Below, piece by piece: positions 44,419-53,427 of a stretch of DNA of 64,000 nt. The notes beneath the pieces are model-generated. The model was not told where the DNA came from and did no database searches. It saw nothing but the letters and a program-made list of their open reading frames with translations. The translations under genes and the position numbers were made by a program. The stretch is from Nitrososphaerota archaeon (GTDB taxonomy: Archaea; Thermoproteota; Nitrososphaeria; Nitrososphaerales; Nitrosopumilaceae). The stretch covers positions 1 to 64,000 of the forward strand of contig JAGWGA010000002.1 of assembly GCA_028867675.1 (NCBI GenBank), in the 5' to 3' direction. How positions within the stretch are numbered: position 1 is the first letter of the stretch; each line of letters begins with the position of its first letter.

Positions 44419-47400
44419 TCAGTCTACTTTTTCGTATGACTCTAGTGGCTTCTTTGTAGTATCATTATGTTTTAACCACTCCAATGTTTTTGCAAAAGAA
44501 TCTGCAAGCTCAGTTGTAATCAACACAGGAATTCCAAGCTCTACCGCTTTTCTTCTAATCTGATATTCATCATAGAGCATACCAACGTATTTTTCGAGTG
44601 TAGAAGTACTTGGGACATTTATGATAAAATCAATTTTTCTCTCATATAACAAATCGGCAATGTTTGGTTTTCTTTCAGGCTCACTTATTTTATAGACTAC
44701 TTCAACATCGCCTATTCTCTTGTCGGATAAAAATTCAGCAGTATGTTCAGTTGCAAGTAATTTGTATCCAAGACTTTTGAGCAACAGTGCAGTCTGGAGC
44801 AATTTTTCCTTGTTTTCAGAACCACCCGCACTGATTAGAACAGAGCCCTGTTTTGGAAGAGAATACCCTACCGAAGTTAGACCCTTTGCAAGCGCATCAT
44901 AGAAACTCTCGCCAAAACATGCTGCCTCTCCAGTTGACTGCATCTCAACTCCCAATACAACATCAGCTCCTTCTAATTGCATAAAGGAAAATTGTGGTAC
45001 CTTTATTCCATAATTGTGAATTTTTCTCCACCTATCTTTTGCAACATGTGGAAGAGGTTTTCCCAATACTGCACGTGCTGCCAAATTGATTAAATTCATC
45101 CTTACAAACTTTGATACAAAAGGCATGGAGCGTGATGCTCTAATGTTCAGTTCTATGACATAGACCTGGTCTTGATTAATTAAAAATTGCAAGTTAAATG
45201 GGCCTTTGATTTTAAATGCAACTGCCACTTTTTTGGTGTAATCAAGTATTGTATCAATTACTTTGTTGTTTAGAGTCCATGGAGGAATGCACATCATAGA
45301 ATCGCCAGAATGTACTCCGGCACCTTCAATATGTTCAATTACTGCACCAATTACTACATTTTCTCCATCACCCACACCATCAACTTCAGCTTCAAGTGAG
45401 TTTAGCATGAATTTTGTAATAACTACAGGATAATCAGGTGAAACATTTGTTGCCTCTTCCAGATATTTTTTAAGTTGGGTTTCAGACCAGACTACTTTCA
45501 TTGCAGCTCCACTTAGGACATATGAAGGCCTGACAAGAACTGGATATCCAACTTTAACTGCAAATTTTTTGGCATCAACAAGACTTGAAAATGCCTGCCA
45601 AGGAGGCTGGCGGATGTTTAGATCATCAAGCACCTTACTAAATGTAGAACGGTTCTCTGCCCTATCAATATCTTCAAAAGAAGTTCCAATTATTTTTATT
45701 CCATTTTGTGCAAGCTTTGGAGTGAGATTGTTTGCAGTTTGTCCTCCAACAGCTGTAACAATTCCATCAAGTTTTTCAAATTCAGATACATCCAGTACTC
45801 GTTCCAACGTCAACTCTTCAAAGTATAATCTATCACAAATATCATAGTCAGTTGATACAGTTTCCGGATTACAATTAATCACCGATACTTCTTTTACTCC
45901 GTTTTCTTTTAATCCCCAAACCATGTTTACTGTACCCCAATCAAACTCTACACTGCTACCAATCCTATACGGTCCAGCACCAAGTACTGCAATTTTTTGA
46001 GAATCAGATGTGACCTCAAAATCATTTGATTTTCCACCATATGTCAGATACAGATAGTTGGTTTTAGCAGGCCATTCTGCTGCAAGTGTATCAATTCGCT
46101 TGACTACAGGCAAGATTCCTTCCTTTTTTCGTATTTTTCTAATTTCTAAATCGTCTTTTCCAACAAGTCTTCCTATTTGCTTGTCAGAAAATCCCAAAAT
46201 CTTTGCCTCATGAAGGACATTTTTCTCAAGTTCAGAGTCTTTGATTTTTTTTTCAGTATTTACAATATTTTGGATTTTTTCTATAAACCATGGATCGATT
46301 GCAGAAAGTTTGTAGATATGCTCTACAGTCATTCCTTGTCGTAGCGCCTCTGCAACATAGTATAAAATTCGGTCATCTGCATGTTGAAGTTTATTTTCAA
46401 TCTCTTCTACATCGTATTTTTTATCCCCATTACGATTTGCAACTAGGCCATCATTTCCGATTTCAAGCATTCGGATTGATTTTTGTAATGATTCTTCGAA
46501 ACATCTCCCTACTGCCATTACTTCTCCTACAGATTTCATCGTAGGACCCAAGTTACGGTTTGCAAGCTCAAACTTGCCAAAATCCCATCGCGGGTGTTTG
46601 CAGACAATGTAATCTAAAGATGGTTCAAAACAAGCAGTTGTTGTTTTTGTGATACGATTTACAAGTTCAGGCAATGTATATCCCATCACAATTTTTGCTG
46701 CCATGTATGCAATTGGATACCCAGTTGCTTTACTTGCAAGAGCTGATGAGCGAGAAAGTCTAGGATTCATTTCAATTGCAACATATTTGTCAGAATTTGG
46801 GTCTAGTGCAAACTGGACATTACATTCTCCAACAATTTTGACATGTTTTGCAGCACGTAATGCTGCAGAACGTAATAGTTGATATTCATAATTGTCAAGT
46901 GTCTGAGAGGGGGCAACTACAATATTGTCTCCAGTATGCACTCTCATGGATAGAACATTTTCCATGTTACAAATTATCACATTGTTTCCAGTATAGTCTG
47001 CCATTACTTCATACTCGATTTGTTTCCAGTGTCCAACATATTCTTCGATTAAAACTTGGCCTACAAGACTTGCGTTAAGACCTCGAGATACAATTTCATG
47101 TAGTTCGATTTCATTGTGTGCTACACCTCCACCTTTACCACCCAGAGTATATGCAACTCGCACAATTACAGGATAACCTAGTTCGTTTGCAATTTTTTTT
47201 GCGTCGTCAAAGTTGTATACAGTCCTGCTTTTGAGAACTGGTACGTTACATGCAATCATGGAATCCTTGAAGAGTTGTCTGTCTTCTGTGGCCTGTATTC
47301 CAAGCACCTGAGTTCCAAGTACCTTTACACCATATTTTTTGAGTACTCCGAGCTCATCTAGCTTTACTCCACAGTTGAGTGCCGTTTGGCCTCCAAAGCC

Positions 47401-47686
47401 AAGCATTAGACCATCTGGTCTTTCTGCCTCTATGATAGATTCCACATATGCAGGATTTACTGGAATAGAGTACACCTTGTCTGCAAATCTTGTATCAGTT
47501 TGAATTGTTGCAATGTTTGGATTTACAAGTACACTCTTGATTCCTTCTTCCTGAATGGCTTTGAGACATTGGCTACCGGAGTAGTCGAATTGACGGCCAC
47601 TTGAAGTGACTTTCGCCTGCTTCTCCGATTTTGATTGCCCCACTGCCAAGAACTAGAATCTTCTTTAACGACTCATCTTTTGGCAT
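44419..47686 (-). CDS. carB: carbamoyl-phosphate synthase large subunit, with a frameshift near the start
   Basis: Two halves of ATP-grasp synthase and a C-terminal allosteric domain (VLISAGGSENKEKLLQTALLL). The true start is ATG 47686, overlapping the end of carA by 14 bp and reading MPKDESLKKILVLGSGAIKI, then GEAGE. That frame hits a TAG at 47573-47575. The body, from FDYSGSQCLKAIQEEG (about 47592) to 44419, is in a different frame, open only from about 47649. So one extra base (or two missing) lies between about 47593 and 47615. Sequencing error, pseudogene or recoding cannot be separated here. Confidence 0.85.
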
Positions 47687-48845
47687 TGTCCTCCCCTATG
47701 AGTCGTTTGAGTTCTTCAAAAATAAACATGCAATCGAAAGGTCCAGGTGATGCTTCGGGATGAAACTGTACTGCAATTATCTTGTTTTGTTTGTGTTTTA
47801 TTCCTTCCACTGTTTTGTCATCCGTATTTGTAAACCATAATTTAAAATCAGTATTCTTCAAAGACTCGGGGTCAATACAATATCCATGATTCTGACTTGT
47901 GACATAGACTTGATCATTGTCAAGATCAACACAAGATTTGTTTTGCCCTCGATGACCATACTTTAATTTGTAAGTATTTGCGCCTCCTGCAAGTCCCAAT
48001 ATTTGTGCACCAAGACAAATTCCCAATGTGGGAATATTTTTTTCAATCATGCTTTTTGCAGTTTTCATTGTTTCATCACACTTTAGTGGGTCTCCAGGAC
48101 CATTTGAAAATACAATACCTTTTGGATTATATGATAAAATTTTCTCAACTGAATAATTCCATGGAACTTTAATTACTCTATATCCCAGACTACGAATATT
48201 TCGCAATATCGCATTTTTAACTCCAGTATCAATTACTACAATAGATTCAGACTCTGAGCCAAATGTTTGCGGTTCTTTTGTTGATACAGTATTCATAAAT
48301 TCTTCATCGTTGTATTTTTTTGCTGATGCCAATTTCTTTTTTAATTCCATAATATCTATTGGAGTATCAGATACTGCAAGTGCTGCCATCATAACTCCAC
48401 TTGTTCGAAGTTTTATCGTAAGTTCCCTTGTATCAATTCCGGAAATTCCTGGAATTTTTTCACCATATAGCCATTCATCAAGTGTAAGGGACAGATTCCA
48501 ATGACTTGCAGTAAGGGATAATTCATGAACTACTAGCCCCCTTGCCTGTATCCTCTCAGACTCGAAATTCTTTCGTATTCCATCAGAGTCTTTTGCCAGG
48601 GGGTCGGGAACACCATAGTTTCCAACAAGAGGATATGTAAGTGTCAAAATCTGTCCACTATAGGAAGGATCAGTAAGTGCTTCAGTATATCCAGTCATAC
48701 CAGTATTGAATACTGCTTCACCAAAGGCAATGGTAGGATAGCCAAAACCCATTCCTTCAAAAACTGTTCCATCTTCTAAAATCAAAACACCAAACTTGTT
48801 CACATGTTTGGCTTTTTTTGTCGGTATCCTTGAAACCCTCTGCAT
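47673..48845 (-). CDS. carA: carbamoyl-phosphate synthase small subunit
   Basis: 390 residues. Glutaminase subunit: CPSase N-terminal domain (FGVLILEDGTVFEGMGFGYP, VFNTGMTGYTEALTDPSYSGQIL) and a class I glutamine amidotransferase with the catalytic Cys in LGICLGAQILGLAGG and His/Glu in FHPEASPGP. Delivers ammonia to CarB for pyrimidine and arginine synthesis. Direct upstream partner of carB on the same transcript. ATG at 48845. Confidence 0.95.
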   Translation of the reverse strand: MQRVSRIPTKKAKHVNKFGVLILEDGTVFEGMGFGYPTIAFGEAVFNTGMTGYTEALTDPSYSGQILTLTYPLVGNYGVPDPLAKDSDGIRKNFESERIQARGLVVHELSLTASHWNLSLTLDEWLYGEKIPGISGIDTRELTIKLRTSGVMMAALAVSDTPIDIMELKKKLASAKKYNDEEFMNTVSTKEPQTFGSESESIVVIDTGVKNAILRNIRSLGYRVIKVPWNYSVEKILSYNPKGIVFSNGPGDPLKCDETMKTAKSMIEKNIPTLGICLGAQILGLAGGANTYKLKYGHRGQNKSCVDLDNDQVYVTSQNHGYCIDPESLKNTDFKLWFTNTDDKTVEGIKHKQNKIIAVQFHPEASPGPFDCMFIFEELKRLIGEDNAKR

Positions 48846-48928
48846 GTGGATTTTGATAGGAATTTAAATTTTATGCCGATCTAAAATTGAAAATCAATTT
48901 TTCAAAGAAAATTATTAGAAAATAAAAT

Positions 48929-50113
48929 TTAGAGTGCTTTGAACTGTTCAGTCCACTTGTAGTATGCTCTAATCATTTCCATACTAACACTTGGCTTTCT
49001 TCTGGAGACAATTTCCTTAAAGTCAGCTGTTGTGAGTATACGTGGTTGGGACTTTGGCTCACCCAATACCTCTTCTCCAAAGTGTGGAGAATGAAACAAG
49101 TCATTTACAACCATCAGTTGTGCAGACTGACAGATATCTTTGACATCTGATGCACTATATCCATCTGCCAATTTTGCAAGTTCAATTGATTTTACTTTAT
49201 CATCTTTGTGTAATTGAGACGTATATAGATCAAACAGGGCTTCTCTTGCCTCAAGTGATGGAAGTGAGACATAGACTCTCTTGGTAAATCTTCTAAGAAA
49301 CGGCCAGTCAAGACTCCACGGTTTGTTTGTTGCACCAATGACATAGAGTTTGAGGTCTTTTCCTTTACCGTTGATTCCATCCATCTCAGTTAAGAATTGG
49401 TTTTTGACACGAATCTCTCCACCAATCTCACTGTTACGGTTACCAAGAAGTGAATCTACTTCATCAATGAATAGTATAACTGGAAGTCCTTCTTTTTCTG
49501 CAAGACCTCTTGCCATCTGGAATAGTTTGGAGACATTTTTCTCGGCTTCACCTAGCCACTTGCTCATCATTGATGCTGCATCTACGTTGATAAAGTAGCC
49601 ATCAATTTCATTTGCAGTAGCTGCAGCAATGACTGTCTTTCCACATCCCGGTGGACCATAAAGTAAGATGCCTCTTGGCCATCCCAATGGGAAAAGGTCT
49701 GGTCGTTTTGCAGGATATACAATTGATTCTCGTAAAGCATTCTTTGCATCATCTAAACCGATAACTTCTTTCCATGTTACGTTTGGTTTTTCCTTCATAA
49801 TCATAGAATCCATTTCGTTTTTGGTAAGAGATTGTTTTTGTTCTTCAGGAGTTGCCTTCGGGTCTACAGCTGGCTCTAATTCGACGTTGTTCATCTGGAG
49901 TGCCTTGATACGATTCTGATATGCTGCAACTCTTTCTTGGTAAACTTTGTTAAGTTTGTTTTCTGGATAAAGTTGGATTAATTTTGCAAGTGATTCAATC
50001 GCTCTTTGATAATTTGCAATTGCCATTCCTCTAGCGCCTTGAGAATCAAGTTTTATTGCTTCTGAGGCAAACTTGCTTGCACTATTTTCTAATTCTTGTG
50101 GGGCTAGACTCAT
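48929..50113 (-). CDS. cdvC: CdvC, Vps4-type division AAA ATPase
   Basis: 394 residues. N-terminal MIT domain (residues 5-70, three helices with SEAIKLDSQGARGMAIANYQRAIESL), a linker with Glu/Pro, then a AAA core: Walker A GPPGCGKT (153-160), Walker B ILFIDEVDSLLG, second region of homology with the arginine fingers GATNKPWSLDWPFLRRF, and a C-terminal Vps4 helix (YYKWTEQFKAL). CdvC disassembles ESCRT-III/CdvB filaments during thaumarchaeal cell division. Last gene of a three-gene minus-strand operon starting at 51282. Confidence 0.93.
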   Translation of the reverse strand: MSLAPQELENSASKFASEAIKLDSQGARGMAIANYQRAIESLAKLIQLYPENKLNKVYQERVAAYQNRIKALQMNNVELEPAVDPKATPEEQKQSLTKNEMDSMIMKEKPNVTWKEVIGLDDAKNALRESIVYPAKRPDLFPLGWPRGILLYGPPGCGKTVIAAATANEIDGYFINVDAASMMSKWLGEAEKNVSKLFQMARGLAEKEGLPVILFIDEVDSLLGNRNSEIGGEIRVKNQFLTEMDGINGKGKDLKLYVIGATNKPWSLDWPFLRRFTKRVYVSLPSLEAREALFDLYTSQLHKDDKVKSIELAKLADGYSASDVKDICQSAQLMVVNDLFHSPHFGEEVLGEPKSQPRILTTADFKEIVSRRKPSVSMEMIRAYYKWTEQFKAL

Positions 50114-50124
50114 GATATCATCAA

Positions 50125-50700
50125 CTATATCTCGACTGCTGTTCTTTCAAGGTAATCACTAGTGTTAATTCGTCTAGCAGAATTTGTTAAATTTATTGAA
50201 CTAACTTCTTGTTTTGGAATTTCAATATTTACAGGGGTCGTTTTTACAGGCACTTTTGGAGAAAGAGTATCTAAAAGTGAAGGAATCTTAAAGTCATCAA
50301 TCTTGGTTTGAGTTCCCCTTCCAAAGGCTAGATTCTCAGTTACCTCGCCATGAAGTGTCTGAATCTGCTGTAGAGCAAATTCTGCAGACATAACCAAGTC
50401 TTCTAGTTCATCTTTAAGACCATTGACAGAGTTCGATGCGTTTAGAATTAGTCCAATAAACTCTTGCAAAAATTCCTTGATATCGCGCTTATCTTGATAT
50501 TTTGTAAGAAGATATTCAGCCGCCAGCATTACTTGTCGCAGGTCTTTTAGTTCCTCGACAGAAAGTGTCTCAATAAAAGAATCACTTTCATCTTTTCCTT
50601 TTTGAGATATCTTTTGTTCTATTTTTGAAGATAATGATTTTATCTTGTCAAGATGACCAGATAAATCAGATTGGCCATCATTCTTTATAAAATTTAACAT
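50125..50700 (-). CDS. helical protein upstream of cdvC, possible ESCRT-III partner
   Basis: 191 residues. The first 125 are long charged helices (LDKIKSLSSKIEQKISQKG, ELKDLRQVMLAAEYLLTKY, DELEDLVMSAEFALQQIQ) with an ESCRT-III-like feel but no clear signature. The C-terminal 65 residues are unstructured with a Pro-rich stretch (SPKVPVKTTPVNIEIPKQ) resembling the MIM2 motifs by which CdvB proteins bind the MIT domain of CdvC. It ends 11 bp before cdvC. A division or membrane-remodelling role is inferred from position and this motif. Confidence 0.6.
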   Translation of the reverse strand: MLNFIKNDGQSDLSGHLDKIKSLSSKIEQKISQKGKDESDSFIETLSVEELKDLRQVMLAAEYLLTKYQDKRDIKEFLQEFIGLILNASNSVNGLKDELEDLVMSAEFALQQIQTLHGEVTENLAFGRGTQTKIDDFKIPSLLDTLSPKVPVKTTPVNIEIPKQEVSSINLTNSARRINTSDYLERTAVEI

Positions 50701-50709
50701 ATCAAGGCC

Positions 50710-51282
50710 TTACCAGAAATCTAGATTAGGGAACTGCTTGTATATTTTAGAGTCAGCGATCAATTTAGCTTCATCCAAAAGCCTGCTTGAGACTTCATTT
50801 GCTTTGCCAAAGTCCAAGTTTGTGCTTGCCAAGTGTGCCGCATCTATGATTATTCCACCTAAAAGTAGTGATAATTCACCTAACTGAAAGTCCATTGCGG
50901 GCATTAATGCCAATAGTTTAGATCGAATTGTTCTAACAATAGATATTGTAGGCGATAATACTGTGGGTACATTTCCAAGTCCCACAATACAATCAAGACT
51001 TCGTCTTACTTGCCTTAGTGATTCAATAGTATATGCAAGTTCAAGTTCGTATTTGATTTGCTTTTCAAGTGTAGAAAGCGATTGACAGTCTTTGTCCAAT
51101 CTCCTATAAAGTTCCAAATTATTCTGATTTACATCTTGTCTGTGCTGTACTAGGACATCAAGTAAACCATCTACAATCTCTGTAGAATAGTCAATTCTTG
51201 GCTTTATTGTACTTGCTCGTACAAGTTGGCTTTTACTTTCATTTTCAATAACCCATTTTGATTGATTTATCATTCCCAACAA
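50710..51282 (-). CDS. divergent ESCRT-III/CdvB-like protein
   Basis: 190 helical residues. The segment about 75-165 follows the CdvB pattern by eye: long basic helix (TLEKQIKYELELAYTIESL, then RQVRRSLD), then GNVPTVLSPTISIVRTIRS, LLALMPAMDFQLGELSLL and LGGIIIDA. These blocks match the 'P-L-P-I-x-VR-IRS-L--MP-M-x-L-x-LL-GI' order of thaumarchaeal CdvB proteins. It is the first gene of the operon leading to cdvC (9 bp before the next). Likely a paralogue or substrate of CdvC. Confidence 0.55.
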   Translation of the reverse strand: MLGMINQSKWVIENESKSQLVRASTIKPRIDYSTEIVDGLLDVLVQHRQDVNQNNLELYRRLDKDCQSLSTLEKQIKYELELAYTIESLRQVRRSLDCIVGLGNVPTVLSPTISIVRTIRSKLLALMPAMDFQLGELSLLLGGIIIDAAHLASTNLDFGKANEVSSRLLDEAKLIADSKIYKQFPNLDFW

Positions 51283-51432
51283 GAGACTAGACTTTGTACT
51301 TATACGGGCCTTGTTACGTCAAATCATGTCACTACAGTAACATGAAGAGTGGATACAGCTTAGTATTTTTTCAAAGCTTTGTTCAATGAATTTAGCTATT
51401 CACCTTACCTTTCAACTTGATAATTCCAGTTA

Positions 51433-52608
51433 ATGGTAAAAGGGCAAGACCTAGCCGTAAGCCTAGAAGAGTTTGGATTAAGCAAGTATGAGGCGCAAGC
51501 CTACGTGGCCTTGATTACAAAGGGAACAATTTCTGCAGGAGAACTTGCATACTACTCGAATCTACCAAGAACCAAGGTTTATCCAACTTTACTTAAACTT
51601 GAGAAAAAAAAGATTGCAATCATATCAAAAAGCAAACCAATCATGTGTACAGGAATTGCACCAGAAGATGCTTTTGATGAAATCATTCAAGAACAGATTA
51701 ACAGAGTAAATGCAATGAATAGTCTTATTACAAAATTAAAGCAACTAAGCGAAGATAGTAAAAAATCACGAGGTTCTGAGGAACAGAGATACTTTCACTT
51801 GTCTGCAAATTATGTATTCAAACAGTTACAGACAATGATAGATGGTTCAAAGACATCAATACATGTAGTAATGGATTCGTGGGGACTCAATCTTTTATCG
51901 CAGTGTAAGGAAGAACTTCTTCACGCCTTGAGAAAAAACATTGATATCAAAATAGTGATTCCGCCAAGCCTTGTAGGTTCTGAGACTTTTCATGGACTTC
52001 CCGCAGGCATCAAGATTAAGACATCAGATATTTCTCAAAATGTATTCATCTTTGACGATTCTGAGATCCTAATGATAAACAGCAATAATGGAAAAGGTGC
52101 CATATTTCACTCTACAGACGTTTTGGGAACCAATCAGGTCAAGTCATTTGATCAAATATGGAAAAATGGAATCAAAATTAGCAATTTGGCAGACATGACA
52201 AAAAGTGATGCGCAAGAAACACTAAAGGCAATTCAAATTATAACTCAAAACGGATTAGGATATGTACTCAATTCCATGATAAATTCAAAGAGTAAGGGAA
52301 TAGATATTTTGAATTTCTTAGATAAAAATGGAATTGATTTGGAATCAAAAACATTGGACGAAATAATATCCCTTGTCGATTCTACACTTGATATCACATG
52401 TTCTGGAGGTCTAAAATACGAATCCACTTCTAATCACTTTGTAATAGAATCCAAAGTCAATAGTGGTCATTCAATACCATGGGCTTTGTTACTTGAAGGA
52501 TATCTAAACAAGAAAGGAATCAAGACAAAATTAATCTATAATGATCATGTTCACAATGGCGAACGAATTCATATCAAAGTTGATTCAAAGATTGCCTTGA
52601 CACCATAG
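51433..52608 (+). CDS. TrmB-family transcriptional regulator
   Basis: 391 residues. An N-terminal winged helix of the TrmB type (LEEFGLSKYEAQAYVALITKGTISAGELAYYSNLPRTKVYPTLLKLEKK) is followed by a helical spacer and a phospholipase-D-like/sensor domain (SIHVVMDSWGLNLLSQCKEEL to FDQIWKNG). A C-terminal extension of about 130 residues is not part of the usual TrmB fold. Divergent from the cdvC operon across 150 bp, which it might control. Effector unknown. Confidence 0.8.
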   Translation: MVKGQDLAVSLEEFGLSKYEAQAYVALITKGTISAGELAYYSNLPRTKVYPTLLKLEKKKIAIISKSKPIMCTGIAPEDAFDEIIQEQINRVNAMNSLITKLKQLSEDSKKSRGSEEQRYFHLSANYVFKQLQTMIDGSKTSIHVVMDSWGLNLLSQCKEELLHALRKNIDIKIVIPPSLVGSETFHGLPAGIKIKTSDISQNVFIFDDSEILMINSNNGKGAIFHSTDVLGTNQVKSFDQIWKNGIKISNLADMTKSDAQETLKAIQIITQNGLGYVLNSMINSKSKGIDILNFLDKNGIDLESKTLDEIISLVDSTLDITCSGGLKYESTSNHFVIESKVNSGHSIPWALLLEGYLNKKGIKTKLIYNDHVHNGERIHIKVDSKIALTP

Positions 52609-52677
52609 GATACATAACAAATATTTTCATCACCATATCTTATGAGGAGTGTTTAGGCATTTACATATGATAAATAG

Positions 52678-52683
52678 TTATAT
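52678..52683 (+). promoter_or_regulatory. TATA-box-like element of the gene at 52707
   Basis: TTATAT ends 23 bp before the ATG at 52707, the spacing expected for a leaderless archaeal transcript with a TATA box about 26 bp before the start. Confidence 0.4.
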
Positions 52684-52706
52684 GTACTCTATTTGGAAAG
52701 TAAATC

Positions 52707-53342
52707 ATGAATAGCAAACTCGTTAAAGCATCAAGTGCTTTGACCTTGTTAGTCCTTATGGCATCAGTTGTGGCAATAAATGCACCAGCTTTTGCACTAA
52801 ATGGACATGGAACGACAATGGGACGTGGTCCACAGTTTGGTGGAGGAACCGGTATCGGAGCCTCAGGTGGTGCATATTTAACATATCATGACGGCCTAAA
52901 AATTAATGGTGCCACATTTGATATCTCACACTATACAACAACAATTAAGACACAAACATTGTATGTAAACAACCCATCAGATATCACAGTAAAGATCTAC
53001 AACCATCAAGACATCCAAATGATGCAACATGTGATAATATTCCTAGATCTTTATGGCATGGATCCTCAATCATATGAGACCAATACCCATATTGACTGGG
53101 ATAAGAAATCTGGTACATCAGCGTCAGATCCTAATGGTTTGTTCAAGAGTGTAACTTCATCAGTGAAATACGATGGACATTTAATGTACCTTACATTCCA
53201 CATAGTTCCAAGTAAAACTATGGACACAAGTAGTCTTATCATAAGAGCATGGGACCTCAACCTTTCACAAAATCAAGTTGTTGTTCTAAATGCAATCAAG
53301 ATAGGATATCTTCCATATCAATTCTCAAGTGTTGGTCAATAA
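52707..53342 (+). CDS. secreted protein, 211 residues
   Basis: Signal peptide at residues 1-30 (MNSKLVKASSALTLLVLMAS to AFA-LNG). The mature part has a Gly/Met-rich start (GHGTTMGRGPQFGGGTGIG), then a beta-sandwich-like domain containing YNHQDIQMMQHVIIFLDLYGMD, whose HQ-x-MM-H spacing could be a metal site, and ending VVVLNAIKIGYLPYQFSS. No known family recognised; it may be a small envelope or periplasmic cupredoxin-like protein. Good TATA-like element upstream. Confidence 0.65.
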   Translation: MNSKLVKASSALTLLVLMASVVAINAPAFALNGHGTTMGRGPQFGGGTGIGASGGAYLTYHDGLKINGATFDISHYTTTIKTQTLYVNNPSDITVKIYNHQDIQMMQHVIIFLDLYGMDPQSYETNTHIDWDKKSGTSASDPNGLFKSVTSSVKYDGHLMYLTFHIVPSKTMDTSSLIIRAWDLNLSQNQVVVLNAIKIGYLPYQFSSVGQ

Positions 53343-53427
53343 GGGATCAATACAAACAACAACTTTTCTTTTTCAATTTTTCAAATTTTGTACCTTTATA
53401 ATATGATGTAATTCATTCCAACCTTGA

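Noticed and set aside
44720..47078. Several plus-strand open frames of 60-92 codons within carB
   Set aside because: They are antisense to a well-conserved enzyme, and the codon usage reflects the carB reading frame.
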